Part shown: in pieces, positions 52,121-61,526 of the stretch
Layout: the number at the start of each line of letters is the position of its first letter
How positions within the stretch are numbered: position 1 is the first letter of the stretch
NCBI GenBank assembly: GCA_947458455.1
Contig: CANGYJ010000012.1
Span: forward strand, 82,422-146,421
Direction of reading: 5' to 3'
DNA: 64,000 nt
DNA from: Verrucomicrobiaceae bacterium
GTDB lineage: Bacteria; Verrucomicrobiota; Verrucomicrobiia; Verrucomicrobiales; Verrucomicrobiaceae
Translations under genes and position numbers: made by a program
The notes under the pieces: model-generated
Seen by the model: the letters and a program-made list of their open reading frames with translations, nothing else
What the model was told of the DNA's origin: nothing
The model's database searches: none

Positions 52121-53686
52121 CTACTTCGCCGGCCTCAAATCAAAGCACACCAGTTTGTCCTTCTGCCGCACGATGAATTTCCCATTCGCGATCGCCGGTG
52201 AGGAGCAGCCCAGCGCATCCGTTTTCGCACGGCCGAGCTGCTCGTAGGCGGTGTTCGTGGCCTTCACCATGCGGACGTGCGTGCCGTTGTTCTCATAGAC
52301 GAGCAGCTTGCCATCGGCGAGCAACGGGGAGGTGATCGTGCTGCTCACCTCGTTCACCACCCACTTCTCCGTGCCGGTGACCAAGTCGATGCACTGATGT
52401 TTTTCACCACAGCAGAGGTACACATTGCCCTCGTGAATGATGGGGCTGCCGGTGTAGCGACGCGTCATCCAGAATTTCGACCACGCCGCCTTCGGCTTGC
52501 CATCGGCCTGCATTTGGTAGCCCCGCAGGCCCACGCCTTCCGTGCCGCTGTAGAGCACCAGCCAGTCACCGCTCGCCACCGGCGTGCTCTGGCTGCCGCC
52601 TTCAGCCGTCCAAAGCAGTTCGCCGTTCTCCGGATTCAGGCCATAGAGCGCGTTGTTGCCGTTGATCACCACCTGCGGCTTGCCGCTCGTCGGCTGCCAC
52701 CAGGTCGGGCTCGCTGTGTTGCCCTTCGCCAGCTTCTGCTCCCACACGAGCTTGCCGTCGGCCTTGGAGAAGGCCTTCGCCAGGCCCGCGGCCATGTAAA
52801 CGTGGTCGCCCATGATCAGCGGCGACGCCGCCGGGCCGCTCATGCCGAGCGGTGCGGACCACACGGGCTTCCCATCCTTCTCCTCCACACACACCAGCTC
52901 CGTGCTCAGTGCCGCATACACCTTCCCATCCACGATGGCACAGGTGCTCGATGAATTGCGACCGCTCGGCTTGCCCGGCTTCGCGTATTTCCACACCTGC
53001 TTGCCCGTCGCCAGATCGAGGCAGAGGATCACATCCTGCGCCACCTTGATCGTGTTCGGCACGGCGGCGATCATCTTCTCCTTCACCTCTGGCGGAAAGG
53101 CCTCGGCATCCAGCCACTTGGTGAACTCCGCTGCATTCGCAAACGGCTTCCCCTGCCTGTCGCTCATCTTTTTGAGCCATTCGAGTGCGATGGCATTCTT
53201 CCCTGCCTTGAAGCGACTGACGACCCACGAGCCGATGTTGATCTGCTCTTTCTCGTTGAGGTTGTCCTTCACCCACTGGTTCGCCCACTCGTCGAATTTC
53301 TCGCCTCGGAGCTTCGGCGCATTCATCCGCGTCTCTTCCAGCTTCTTCTCCAGCTCTGGCGTCGTGCCGCGGAAGTTCAGCGTCTGCATCACCTCCGAAT
53401 CAATCTCACGCGTCTCCGAGGCCACGCGTTCATGCCACACCACGCTCAGGAAGACTCGCTCGCCACTCACCACCGGGCTGGCATGGCCGCCGTATTCATT
53501 GCTCGGGATCATCTCACTCTCCCACACCTTCTTCAAACCTTCCGCCGGAAACGTCTCCGAGATCGGCGTCGTGTCCTGCGATACCCCATTCCTCTCCGGC
53601 CCCCGCCATTGATTCCAATCCCCCGCAACGAGCGAGGCAGCGGTGATGACAAACGACAAAGCGGAAAGCAGCGGGGAGAATTTCAT
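52121..53686 (-). CDS. PQQ-like beta-propeller repeat protein
   Basis: A 521-residue exported protein from ATG 53686 with a signal peptide (FSPLLSALSFVITAASLVAG). It opens DWNQWRGPERNGVSQDTTPISE, the usual start of planctomycete/verrucomicrobial PQQ-repeat proteins. Multiple WD-like blades follow (CLDLATGKQVWKYAKPG, GKPVWSAPLGMSGPAASPL, GLNPENGELLWTAEGG). A helical insert (~100-190) interrupts the first blades. Family knowledge: BamB/YncE-type propellers, mostly binding or scaffold proteins rather than PQQ enzymes. Confidence 0.88.
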   Translation of the reverse strand: MKFSPLLSALSFVITAASLVAGDWNQWRGPERNGVSQDTTPISETFPAEGLKKVWESEMIPSNEYGGHASPVVSGERVFLSVVWHERVASETREIDSEVMQTLNFRGTTPELEKKLEETRMNAPKLRGEKFDEWANQWVKDNLNEKEQINIGSWVVSRFKAGKNAIALEWLKKMSDRQGKPFANAAEFTKWLDAEAFPPEVKEKMIAAVPNTIKVAQDVILCLDLATGKQVWKYAKPGKPSGRNSSSTCAIVDGKVYAALSTELVCVEEKDGKPVWSAPLGMSGPAASPLIMGDHVYMAAGLAKAFSKADGKLVWEQKLAKGNTASPTWWQPTSGKPQVVINGNNALYGLNPENGELLWTAEGGSQSTPVASGDWLVLYSGTEGVGLRGYQMQADGKPKAAWSKFWMTRRYTGSPIIHEGNVYLCCGEKHQCIDLVTGTEKWVVNEVSSTITSPLLADGKLLVYENNGTHVRMVKATNTAYEQLGRAKTDALGCSSPAIANGKFIVRQKDKLVCFDLRPAK

Positions 53687-53793
53687 GTGACGGGTGAACG
53701 CTGAGACTTCAGCGCAAGTTTCAGCGGGCGTTCTTTCGCGGACGATGAAGCCGCTCACCACATTTCAGCGGACGAGGGCGTCAGCGCTCCTTT

Positions 53794-54831
53794 TTAGATT
53801 TCCAGCATGGCACGCGCTTCCGCCTGCACGGCGTCGCGAAGTTTTTTGGGGGAGAGGACCTTCGCGTGGCGGCCGAAGCCGAGCACCCAGCGGGTGATCT
53901 CCTCCAGACCGGCCAGCTCGGCGCGGAATTCGATCTCGCTGCCGTCATCCTTGAGCAGGGTGATCTTCTGGCTGCGGTGCCAGCGGCCTTCGGCCACGTA
54001 GCGGGCCGCCCAGCCCGTGAGGCGGATGCAGGCCTCAAAGCTCTCCGCCTCCGCGCCATAGCTCCACACGCCAAAGCCGCTGCTGAGGTGATCGCGGATG
54101 TTGAAGGAGGCATCCGGCACGAAACGGTTTTTGAGCACCTCCAGGCCGCTGATGCGTTGGAGCGCAAAGGTGCGCCAGTCCCCGCGTGCGAGGTCATGGC
54201 CGATGAGATACCAGCCGTTCATCACCTGGCCCACATGGTAAGGCTGCACGCGGCGCTGCTCGCCACGCCCACCGCCGCTCAGCTTGCGGTAGGAGAAGGC
54301 CACCTCCTCGCGGTTCAGCGTCGCGTCCAGCAGGGTGGAGAAAAGAGCGGCATCCACCCGCATCACCCCGGCATCCTTCACGGAGCAGGCCGCATGCAGG
54401 TCCTGCCATTGGATGGACACGGCCTCCGGGCAGGCCCCGGCGATCTTATTGAGGCTTTCAGCCACTTGCTTGTAAAGCGGTGTGCCGCGCAGCGGCTCCA
54501 GCGCCTTCAGCGCCACAAACAGGGCCACCAGTTCGCCACGGGAGAGCTGCATCGGCGCGAACTCGCTCACTGGCCGGGTGAAGTAATAGCCATGCTGCTT
54601 GTCGTCATACTCCAGCGGCAGGTTCTTCATCACCTGCAGGTGCGTGATGTCACGCTGGATGCTCTTCGCGGAGACTTCCAGCTCCGCCGCCAGCGTCTGG
54701 CAGTTTGGATACTTGCCAGAGGCGATGATGCTGATGATGCGTCCCACCCGCCAGTCCACCGTCCGGCGGACACCGAGGTGCGAAGAACTCTGGAGACGGC
54801 TTGAACGAGACAGGGAACGCGGGCGTGACAT
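53794..54831 (-). CDS. WYL-domain transcriptional regulator
   Basis: A 345-residue protein from ATG 54831. The N-terminal helix-turn-helix is IISIIASGKYPNCQTLAAELEVSAKSIQRDITHLQ (~30-65). The WYL domain (~150-250) includes REEVAFSYRKLSGGG, RRVQPYHVGQVMNGWYLIGHDLARGDWRTFALQRI. The C-terminal WCX region is ITRWVLGFGRHAKVLSP. Family knowledge: WYL regulators bind nucleic-acid or nucleotide ligands, and several control CRISPR-Cas or other defence islands. It is divergent from the vWA gene and ~1.3 kb from the cas stub, so control of this region is plausible but inferred. Confidence 0.9.
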   Translation of the reverse strand: MSRPRSLSRSSRLQSSSHLGVRRTVDWRVGRIISIIASGKYPNCQTLAAELEVSAKSIQRDITHLQVMKNLPLEYDDKQHGYYFTRPVSEFAPMQLSRGELVALFVALKALEPLRGTPLYKQVAESLNKIAGACPEAVSIQWQDLHAACSVKDAGVMRVDAALFSTLLDATLNREEVAFSYRKLSGGGRGEQRRVQPYHVGQVMNGWYLIGHDLARGDWRTFALQRISGLEVLKNRFVPDASFNIRDHLSSGFGVWSYGAEAESFEACIRLTGWAARYVAEGRWHRSQKITLLKDDGSEIEFRAELAGLEEITRWVLGFGRHAKVLSPKKLRDAVQAEARAMLEI

Positions 54832-54926
54832 GGCGGAGAGCTTAAGGATTCTGAAATAAAAAAGCACAAAAAATTCCCGGTGTCAGCCAGCAAGTGTCCC
54901 ACCCCCTGTGGCAAAATGCAGGCGTC

Positions 54927-55628
54927 ATGAGTCCCAAACCCACCTCCCCTCCGCCTCCCCCACCCGCCGCCCACGTCGAAATCGCCTACATCCTCGACCG
55001 CAGCGGCTCCATGAAGCCCATGCAGGAGCCTGCCGTCACCGCCTTCAATGACTTCCTCAAGGCCCAGCTCGAAGTGCCCGGAGAGGCCCGGCTCACCCTC
55101 GTGCAGTTTGATGATTGCTACGAAGTGCCCGTGGCCGCCCTGCGGCTGCAGGACGTGCCGCAGCTCACCGCCGCCACCTACAACCCGCGCGGCAGCACCG
55201 CCCTGCTGGATGCCATCGGCCGCACCATCCGGGACCTCGACATCCGCCTGCAAAAGCTCCCACCCGCGCAGCAGCCCGCCAAGGTCATCCTCGCCATCTT
55301 CACCGACGGGGAAGAAAACGCCTCCCGCGAATACACCGCCAAGCACATCAGCGACCTCATCGCCCTCTACCGCGACACCAAAGGCTGGGAGTTCCTCTTC
55401 CTCGCCGCGAACCAGGACGCCATCGCCACCGCTGCGAAGATGAGCATGGCCCACGGCACCGGCGGAAACGTCACCTACACACCCGATGGCATCCGCTCCA
55501 CCGGCAAGGCACTGGCCCGCAAGGTGCGCGCCTCCCGCCTCAAAGCCACCGGCCAGATGGACGCCGCCTCCGTCGCCGATGAAGCCATGAGCCTCGATGA
55601 AGTCCTGCGGCAGGAGGAAGAGAAGTAG
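54927..55628 (+). CDS. von Willebrand factor type A domain protein
   Basis: A 233-residue vWA protein from ATG 54927. MIDAS metal site: ILDRSGSM (DxSxS, residues 24-28), YNPRGSTALLDAIG (Thr) and ILAIFTDGEENASREY (Asp). A Pro-rich start precedes the domain and no signal peptide is seen, so it is probably cytoplasmic. Close relatives with this simple layout occur near defence or tellurium-type loci, but no partner AAA ATPase is adjacent. It shares a 95-bp divergent promoter region with the WYL regulator. Confidence 0.88.
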   Translation: MSPKPTSPPPPPPAAHVEIAYILDRSGSMKPMQEPAVTAFNDFLKAQLEVPGEARLTLVQFDDCYEVPVAALRLQDVPQLTAATYNPRGSTALLDAIGRTIRDLDIRLQKLPPAQQPAKVILAIFTDGEENASREYTAKHISDLIALYRDTKGWEFLFLAANQDAIATAAKMSMAHGTGGNVTYTPDGIRSTGKALARKVRASRLKATGQMDAASVADEAMSLDEVLRQEEEK

Positions 55629-55659
55629 TCCGCGATTCCGCTCGCGGTCAGTCGTCAGG

Positions 55660-55698
55660 CCTGCCCGCCATGCTGCGCGAAGCGCTGCAGGCGGGGGG
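55660..55698. repeat. REP-like GC hairpin, copy B
   Basis: CCTGCCCGCCATGCTGCGCG then AAGCGCTGCAGGCGGGG forms an imperfect stem-loop between the vWA gene and the small membrane gene. It resembles the hairpin at 20939-20976 in arm sequence and loop order (GCGAAGCG). Confidence 0.5.
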
Positions 55699-55719
55699 CA
55701 GTTTTAAAAATCACGCATC

Positions 55720-56061
55720 ATGAAACAAACACACCCACTTGAAGCACTGTTCGGCCTCTGCCTGCTCGCGGCGGTGGTCGCGATTCTTGCCGGACTGATG
55801 GCGCTGGCCGTGCTGCTGGCCCTGGCCGCCCTCGGCAGCGTTTGGCGACGGAGCGTAAGCCAGCATGCGGCCTCCATTCCGCCACGTCCCACCGTTACCT
55901 ACCTGCCCGCCCCCATGCCGGAGGAGCCGCTCATCCGCCTGGAGCGCGGCCAAACCGCCACCCTCCCCTGGCCGCATCCGCTTCAGATCCTTCTGCCTCA
56001 AGGAACTCACCTGCAAATCCTCGAAGCCACCCCGGAGCGTGTCCGCGTGATGGCCATTTGA
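55720..56061 (+). CDS. Small membrane protein, unknown function
   Basis: A 113-residue protein with a long N-terminal hydrophobic region (LFGLCLLAAVVAILAGLMALAVLLALAALG), probably one or two membrane helices. A short polar C-terminal domain follows, starting TVTYLPAPMPEEPLIRLERG. No homologous domain recognised. It lies between the vWA gene and the cas3 stub on the same strand. Confidence 0.5.
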   Translation: MKQTHPLEALFGLCLLAAVVAILAGLMALAVLLALAALGSVWRRSVSQHAASIPPRPTVTYLPAPMPEEPLIRLERGQTATLPWPHPLQILLPQGTHLQILEATPERVRVMAI

Positions 56062-56155
56062 AGTCATGCACCACATATCAGCCACATTCTGATTGTATAA
56101 AAAAGCCACTTCTGCCAGCATGGAAAAATCCGGCAACCCATTAGTGAATCGCACC

Positions 56156-56359
56156 ATGCCCGCCTATGCCCACACCAAGACCCGGCCCGATGGCAGCCCG
56201 GCTCCCGAAAGCGAATGGGAGCCGCTGGAGAGGCATCTGCAGGAGGTGGCGAAGCTGGCCGGTGAGTTTGCCGATGCCTTCGGAGCCAAGGAATGGGGCT
56301 ACCTCGCCGGGCTGTGGCATGATCTGGGGAAGTATTGGCGGGAGGAGGGGCAGCCATGA
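56156..56359 (+). pseudogene. Truncated N-terminus of a second type I-C cas3 (HD domain stub)
   Basis: From ATG 56156 (upstream ATGs at 56093 and 56120 are in frame) it reads MPAYAHTKTRPDGSPAPESE then WEPLERHLQEVAKLAGEFAD and ends LAGLWHDLGKYWREEGQP. This is the canonical start of a type I-C Cas3 HD nuclease up to the HD motif, after which the frame stops. The intact cas3 starts at the overlapping ATGA (56356). The stub parallels the intact protein's own PLAVHLANVAHIASAF...LHDLGKY. It is most likely a fossil of an earlier cas3 whose remainder was replaced. A functional 67-residue product cannot be excluded, since it is translationally coupled. Confidence 0.7.
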
Positions 56360-58578
56360 ACTTCTTCGCTCGCCCCAAACAGCCTCTGGCAGTTCATCTT
56401 GCCAATGTCGCGCATATTGCTTCGGCCTTTGGTCAACACTTTGGCCTCGGGAATGAAGCCGCACTCGCTGGCTGGTTGCATGATCTCGGCAAATACCGGT
56501 CTGAGTTTCAAGATTACCTGAACGGGCTTCGCTCATCCAGTCCTGAGACCCAACACGCGGCCTACGGCGCAGTGTGGGCTTTCGAGCGTCAACAGCTTCT
56601 CCAAGCGTTCGTTGTTGCCGGGCATCACTCCGGCTTGCATGACATCGCGGAATTGCAGGCCATCTCAGCGAAGCAAGTTCTTGGTCTCCCTTCAGCACTC
56701 GTCAATTCGATTGAGCGCCATCTTGCAGAATGTCCGCCGCTGGAACCTCTGCCGGAGCCCGACTTCATCGTCAGTGGTGCTACAAGTGATGATCAAAGCA
56801 TGCGCACCGACATGGCTGTGAGGATGCTTTTTTCCTGCCTCATCGATGCTGACCGGCTCGATTCCGCAAGCTGGCCGAGCACGCCAGCTCCCGACATGCC
56901 GCTTAATGCTGATGCTTTGCTGGCACGGGTGGAGGCTGAGCGAAGGCGCAAGGCTGACGCTGCACCAGACGGCCCACTGAAGACGCGCCGCAATGCCGTT
57001 TTCGATGCCTGTGTTGAGAAGGGAGTAATGCACCAAGGGTTCTTTTCACTGACCGTTCCTACCGGCGGCGGCAAGACTCTCAGTGCGATGGCCTTCGCTC
57101 TTGCTCATGCACGCCAACATCACTTGCGCAGAGTGATCGTGGTCATTCCCTATCTCTCGATCATCGAGCAGAATGCCGCCGAGTATAGCCGTGTGCTCGG
57201 GCGTGACGTCGTATTGGAGAATCATTCCGCCGTAAAGCCGCGCATGGATGCCAACGACGAGGAAAGAGACGCGCTTGAACTTGCGGCGGAGAATTGGGAC
57301 TCACCTGTGGTTGTTACAACATCGGTTCAATTCATCGAATCTCTTCTATCCGCACAGCCTTCGCGGTGCCGGAAGCTCCATCGCATCGCGCATTCGGTGG
57401 TCATCTTTGATGAAGTGCAGACCATGCCCTCACACCTGCTTGCGCCGGTCTTCAGTGTGTTTCGGGAGTTGGTCCGGCAGTATGGTGTGTCCTTCGTGTT
57501 CAGCTCGGCCACGCAGCCCGCGTTTCTGAAATCATCGTCGCTACCAGATGGATTCACCGCTGGAGAACTGCGGCCCATCATTGACGATCCGGCGCAGCTC
57601 TTCCGCGATCTGCGCCGTGTGGATTACCACCTCCCCGCGAAGGATGCTTCAATCGACTGGCCTCATCTCGCGGCTCAAATGACCACGCCTGAGCATTCGC
57701 AGTCTCTTTGCGTGGTGAACCTCACAGCCCATGCAGCCACCTTGTGGGATCGTCTGCGAAGCGCCCTGCCAGAATCTCAGCATAAGACCTTGTTCCATCT
57801 TTCTTCTGCCATGTGCGCTGCGCATCGCCTGCGCGTCATCCAGCTCATCCGGTGGCTCCTGCGCAACGGCCATCCGTGCCGTGTGGTGTCCACGCAGCTC
57901 ATCGAGGCAGGTGTTGATGTCGATTTCCCCATCGTATGGCGTGCGCTCGGCCCGCTGGATTCCATTGTGCAAACCGCCGGGCGCTGCAATCGCGAGGGCC
58001 GTTTTGAACGCGGTGAGGTAAATGTCTTCCGCCCTGCGGAGCACAAAATCCCAGGCGGAGTGTATCGTGCCGCCACGGAACAGGCTTCCGTCGCTGTGGC
58101 ACGGTTTACCGATCTTGAGACAGCGGAGGAATCGCTCGCCACCGATCCTTCGATCTTCACGGCCTACTTCCACAGCCTCTACAGCGTCATCACAACGGAC
58201 CGCAAGATTGACGGTACCACCATCCAGGAAGATCGCCTTGAGTTGAAGTTCCGCACTGTCGGCGAGAAGGCCAAGGTTATCGACAATGAAGGCCAGCCCG
58301 TGATTGCGCCCTTCGGTGCTGGCAAGCGCATCGTCCAGGCCATCCGCGAACGGCAAACCGCGCCCGGAGAACCTCGCTTTACCCGCGACGATATGCGCCG
58401 CCTCCAGCGCTACACGGTCAATGTGCGGCAACGTAACTTTGACGAGCTGCTCCATCTGCAACTCATCAAGCCCCTCCTGCCTAATCTCAACATCCATGTC
58501 CTTGATCCTTCCTGCTACCACACGCAGCTTGGCCTCGTCATGCCCGGCAATCTTCCCATCCAAGACATGATCGTCTGA
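56356..58578 (+). CDS. cas3: CRISPR-associated helicase/nuclease Cas3 (type I-C)
   Basis: A 740-residue fused HD nuclease and DExH helicase that degrades DNA after Cascade binding. HD domain: VHLANVAHIASAF, WLHDLGKYRSEF (~40-50) and VVAGHHSGLHD (~88). Helicase: Walker A SLTVPTGGGKTLSAMAFALAHA (~233-241), IPYLSIIEQN, Walker B HSVVIFDEVQTMP (~351), motif III FVFSSATQPAF and motif VI-like TAGRCNREGRFERGEV. ATG 56356 overlaps the stub's stop. The short C-terminus fits type I-C. The next gene, cas5c, begins 32 bp later. Confidence 0.95.
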   Translation: MNFFARPKQPLAVHLANVAHIASAFGQHFGLGNEAALAGWLHDLGKYRSEFQDYLNGLRSSSPETQHAAYGAVWAFERQQLLQAFVVAGHHSGLHDIAELQAISAKQVLGLPSALVNSIERHLAECPPLEPLPEPDFIVSGATSDDQSMRTDMAVRMLFSCLIDADRLDSASWPSTPAPDMPLNADALLARVEAERRRKADAAPDGPLKTRRNAVFDACVEKGVMHQGFFSLTVPTGGGKTLSAMAFALAHARQHHLRRVIVVIPYLSIIEQNAAEYSRVLGRDVVLENHSAVKPRMDANDEERDALELAAENWDSPVVVTTSVQFIESLLSAQPSRCRKLHRIAHSVVIFDEVQTMPSHLLAPVFSVFRELVRQYGVSFVFSSATQPAFLKSSSLPDGFTAGELRPIIDDPAQLFRDLRRVDYHLPAKDASIDWPHLAAQMTTPEHSQSLCVVNLTAHAATLWDRLRSALPESQHKTLFHLSSAMCAAHRLRVIQLIRWLLRNGHPCRVVSTQLIEAGVDVDFPIVWRALGPLDSIVQTAGRCNREGRFERGEVNVFRPAEHKIPGGVYRAATEQASVAVARFTDLETAEESLATDPSIFTAYFHSLYSVITTDRKIDGTTIQEDRLELKFRTVGEKAKVIDNEGQPVIAPFGAGKRIVQAIRERQTAPGEPRFTRDDMRRLQRYTVNVRQRNFDELLHLQLIKPLLPNLNIHVLDPSCYHTQLGLVMPGNLPIQDMIV

Positions 58579-58610
58579 GGACGATCTCAATCAGCAATCT
58601 CCGATCTCAA

Positions 58611-59498
58611 ATGCCAGCCAACCTTGTCACTCTCCGCGTCTGGGGAGACTTCGCCTGCTTCACTCGCCCCGAGATGAAAGTGGAGCGTGTCTCCTATCCA
58701 CTCATCACGCCATCCGCTGCACGCGGTGTGCTGGAGGCCGTTTTCTGGGAGCCGCAAATGCTCTTCTGGATCGACTCCATCCGCGTCGTTCGTCGCGGAC
58801 AATGGATTAGCATCCGGCGCAATGAAGTTACCAAGGTCATCAGCCTTGGCGATGCCAGCACCTGGATGAGCGCCCCGGAGAAAACCAAAACTATCGCCGC
58901 TGGCGGCGGCGCGGGCGATGGCACCCAGCGCAACATGCTTGCCCTCTCCGGTGTGGAATACCTCATCACCGCCGAAATTCGCCTTTCCTCACTTGCCCAG
59001 CCACCGCGCGACAACCTTGGCAAATACACCGATGAGTTCCGCCGCCGCGCAAAGTCTGGCAAATGTCATCACCGCCCCGGCCTCGGCATGAGGGAGTTCG
59101 CCGCCGACTTTGAATGGGAGGATGATCCGCAGGCCGCGCTGGTGCGACGTCGCGCGGAACACTCCGCAGCGGGCGAGGAAACCTTCCCTTGGAGTGAAGA
59201 CCTCGGCCTCATGCTCTACGATGTGTTTGCCCCTGCCTCTCGTGCGACAGGCTTCCAATGGCTGAATGCGGACGAGAGCATTGCAGCCACCGCAGCCTTT
59301 GAGCAGACTCTCACCGGTATCGCCAAGGGCGAGGCTATCAAGCACCGCAAAACCTACGCTGCCAATCCGCTGCGCCACACACGCGGCCAGCTCGCCGCAC
59401 CACAGCCCAGCTTCTTCCGCGCCGCCATTCGCGACTCCCTGATGGACTGCCATCCCGAGCGCATCCGCATTCTCACCACCAATTCCCAAGGAGCCTGA
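58611..59498 (+). CDS. cas5c: CRISPR-associated protein Cas5c (Cas5d)
   Basis: A 295-residue RAMP. N-terminal VTLRVWGDFACFTRPEMKVERVSYPLITPSAARGVLEAVFWEPQM is the Cas5c signature, followed by RRNEVTKVISLG, QRNMLALSGVEYLITAEIRL and CHHRPGLGMREFAADFEW. Family knowledge: type I-C lacks Cas6, and Cas5c cuts the CRISPR RNA and stays on the 5' handle. It is longer than the usual ~220-250 residues, with an extended C-terminus (NPLRHTRGQLAAPQPSFFRAAIRDSLMDC). cas8c starts 4 bp downstream. Confidence 0.94.
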   Translation: MPANLVTLRVWGDFACFTRPEMKVERVSYPLITPSAARGVLEAVFWEPQMLFWIDSIRVVRRGQWISIRRNEVTKVISLGDASTWMSAPEKTKTIAAGGGAGDGTQRNMLALSGVEYLITAEIRLSSLAQPPRDNLGKYTDEFRRRAKSGKCHHRPGLGMREFAADFEWEDDPQAALVRRRAEHSAAGEETFPWSEDLGLMLYDVFAPASRATGFQWLNADESIAATAAFEQTLTGIAKGEAIKHRKTYAANPLRHTRGQLAAPQPSFFRAAIRDSLMDCHPERIRILTTNSQGA

Positions 59499-59501
59499 CC
59501 C

Positions 59502-61493
59502 ATGCTGCTGAAAGCACTCCATGATTTCGCCCATCGGCGTGACTTGCTGAAAGACCTCGCCTTCGCTGAAAAGCCCGTGCGTTGGATCATCGAACTCGAT
59601 GAAAAGGGCAACTTGCTTGGCTCTGGGCCTGTGCAGACGGGGGACGGCAAGCGCGGAAAGGAGCTGTCTTGTCCCAGACTCCTTTCGGATTCGAATTCTG
59701 GGACTGTCGCAGGTTTCATGGTTGAGGCCGTTGACGGAATGTTTGCACTCAGCCCCAATCCACAAAAACCAAAGAGCGCAGTCAAGCTCGCAGCCAAGAC
59801 TGCACATTTTTGGCAGCAAATAGAAGACTGCCAAAAGGCGACCGGCAATGAGGAACTGAAGGCGGTGATTACATTTGGACAGTCGATCAAAGAGGGCGTG
59901 CCATTCCTGAAGGCTGAGTCGAACGGCTACACATTGACAACTGCGGCAGGTCAATTGGTCAAGGTGGGGAACGATGACTTTTCCTTCTCCGTCGGAGGGA
60001 AGCTCATTCTCGAAATGAATGATTTGCAGGCATATTGGAAATCGGTTTTCAGTCAGGGCCAAAGCGACGATGACGAACCCAATGAAGCAGAGGAGGCTGA
60101 TTGCGATACGGGACTCAGGGAATTCGGGGTATGCCTTATTTCGGGAGATCCTTGCAGTGAACTTGCCAGAACCCATGTGCCTAAAATTAGAGGCGTTCCC
60201 GGTGCTCAGGGAAGCGGCGCAAAAATTGTAAGTTTTGATAAAGCCTCATTGAGCTACTCATCATATGGGCGCAATCAGAGCTACAATGCTCCGGTGTCCA
60301 TCGCTGCATCTGTCGCATATTGTGTCGGCCTAAACTGGATGCTGAAACGTCCTGATTTTCACGTCAAGGTTGGCTCGGCGTGTGTCGTCTTCTGGGCGAG
60401 AGCAAACGCGCAAGCATCGAGCTTATTCGCAGGCTTCCTCAACCAACCAAGGCCGGAAACAGTGAGGAAGTTTCTTGTCTCCCCGTGGGCTGGCATTGAA
60501 CGTGACTTGGCGAAAAGCGATGAGTTTTATGCCGTCACTCTGAGCGGCAACTCAGGCCGGATTGTTGTGAAGCATTGGCTTCAGGAGCCTCTCGAATCTG
60601 CTATAGACAATTTACATCAGTGGTTCGTTGACCTTGATCTCATGGTACCACTTCGTCCCGAGGGAAAGCTAAACAAAGGAAAGACGAAGGAAGACACCAC
60701 GGAATACAACCCGCTCTCCATCTACTGGCTGAGCCGGGCGACATTGAGCGACCAAGCAGCGAAGAAGCTTGAAAAGAAACTCCCTCCAAATGTGCCGGCC
60801 CAGCTCTACAGCGCCGCTATCGAAGGCACCGCTCCACCCATCGCCTTGCTCAAGCTGTTGCTCAATCAACTGCATTCCAAGATCGTGAAGGACGAGAACT
60901 ACCGTGTCATCTGGGACGAGAGCCGCTTTGCCTTGCTCAAACTCCTCATCAACCGCCACCACCGAACCCGCAACGAACCCAACATGGAACTCGCACCACA
61001 GCTCGCTGAAACCTCCGACCCCGCCTACAACTGCGGGCGTTTGCTCTCTGTCTTCGATGCCCTGCAACGCGCCGCGCACCGTGCGGAAGCGGGCGGCGGC
61101 TCAAAGCTCAATACCACATTGGCCGAGCGCTACTTCGGCGCGGCCTCATCGAATCCGAATGGCGCTTTCTCACTGATGTGGCGGCTGCACATGCACCATC
61201 TTAAAAAACTCCGGCAGAAAGGCGAAAAAGGCCAGCGTGCTGCCGCTGGCTACCAGCGCAGCATTATGAACATCTGCCGCCACTTTACCGCGCTGAAGCC
61301 CTGTTGCAGTCCGCAATTTCCTCGCGTCTTCACCCTCGTTCAGCAAGGCCGTTTTGCCCTCGGCTACTACCAGCAGGAAGCGCACCGAGCCGAACAAATC
61401 CGGCTCTGGAAAGAGCGCCAAGCAGCCGCAGGCAAGACCGACGACATTGATGCTGACGAACCTGATCTCGCCCCCCCTCTCACCGAAGAATAG
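59502..61493 (+). CDS. cas8c: CRISPR-associated protein Cas8c (Csd1), large subunit
   Basis: A 663-residue Csd1-type protein, with an AAGGAG Shine-Dalgarno before ATG 59502. Landmarks: KPVRWIIELDEKGNLLG, CPRLLSDSNSGTVAGFMVEAVDGMFAL, VSFDKASLSYSSYGRNQSYNAPVSI, LNWMLKRPDFHVKVGSACVVFWAR and NPLSIYWLSRATLSDQAAK. The C-terminal helical bundle (SLMWRLHMHHLKKLRQKGE...) would act as the small subunit, since type I-C can make Cas11 internally from cas8c. Family knowledge: recognises the PAM and holds Cascade on target. It is somewhat long for the family. Confidence 0.93.
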   Translation: MLLKALHDFAHRRDLLKDLAFAEKPVRWIIELDEKGNLLGSGPVQTGDGKRGKELSCPRLLSDSNSGTVAGFMVEAVDGMFALSPNPQKPKSAVKLAAKTAHFWQQIEDCQKATGNEELKAVITFGQSIKEGVPFLKAESNGYTLTTAAGQLVKVGNDDFSFSVGGKLILEMNDLQAYWKSVFSQGQSDDDEPNEAEEADCDTGLREFGVCLISGDPCSELARTHVPKIRGVPGAQGSGAKIVSFDKASLSYSSYGRNQSYNAPVSIAASVAYCVGLNWMLKRPDFHVKVGSACVVFWARANAQASSLFAGFLNQPRPETVRKFLVSPWAGIERDLAKSDEFYAVTLSGNSGRIVVKHWLQEPLESAIDNLHQWFVDLDLMVPLRPEGKLNKGKTKEDTTEYNPLSIYWLSRATLSDQAAKKLEKKLPPNVPAQLYSAAIEGTAPPIALLKLLLNQLHSKIVKDENYRVIWDESRFALLKLLINRHHRTRNEPNMELAPQLAETSDPAYNCGRLLSVFDALQRAAHRAEAGGGSKLNTTLAERYFGAASSNPNGAFSLMWRLHMHHLKKLRQKGEKGQRAAAGYQRSIMNICRHFTALKPCCSPQFPRVFTLVQQGRFALGYYQQEAHRAEQIRLWKERQAAAGKTDDIDADEPDLAPPLTEE

Positions 61494-61526
61494 CAATCCT
61501 AAATCACCACTCAACACCCCACTCCT

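Noticed and set aside
58989-60176. 395-codon minus-strand ORF
   Set aside because: Antisense of the cas5c-cas8c junction; the cas genes are unmistakable.
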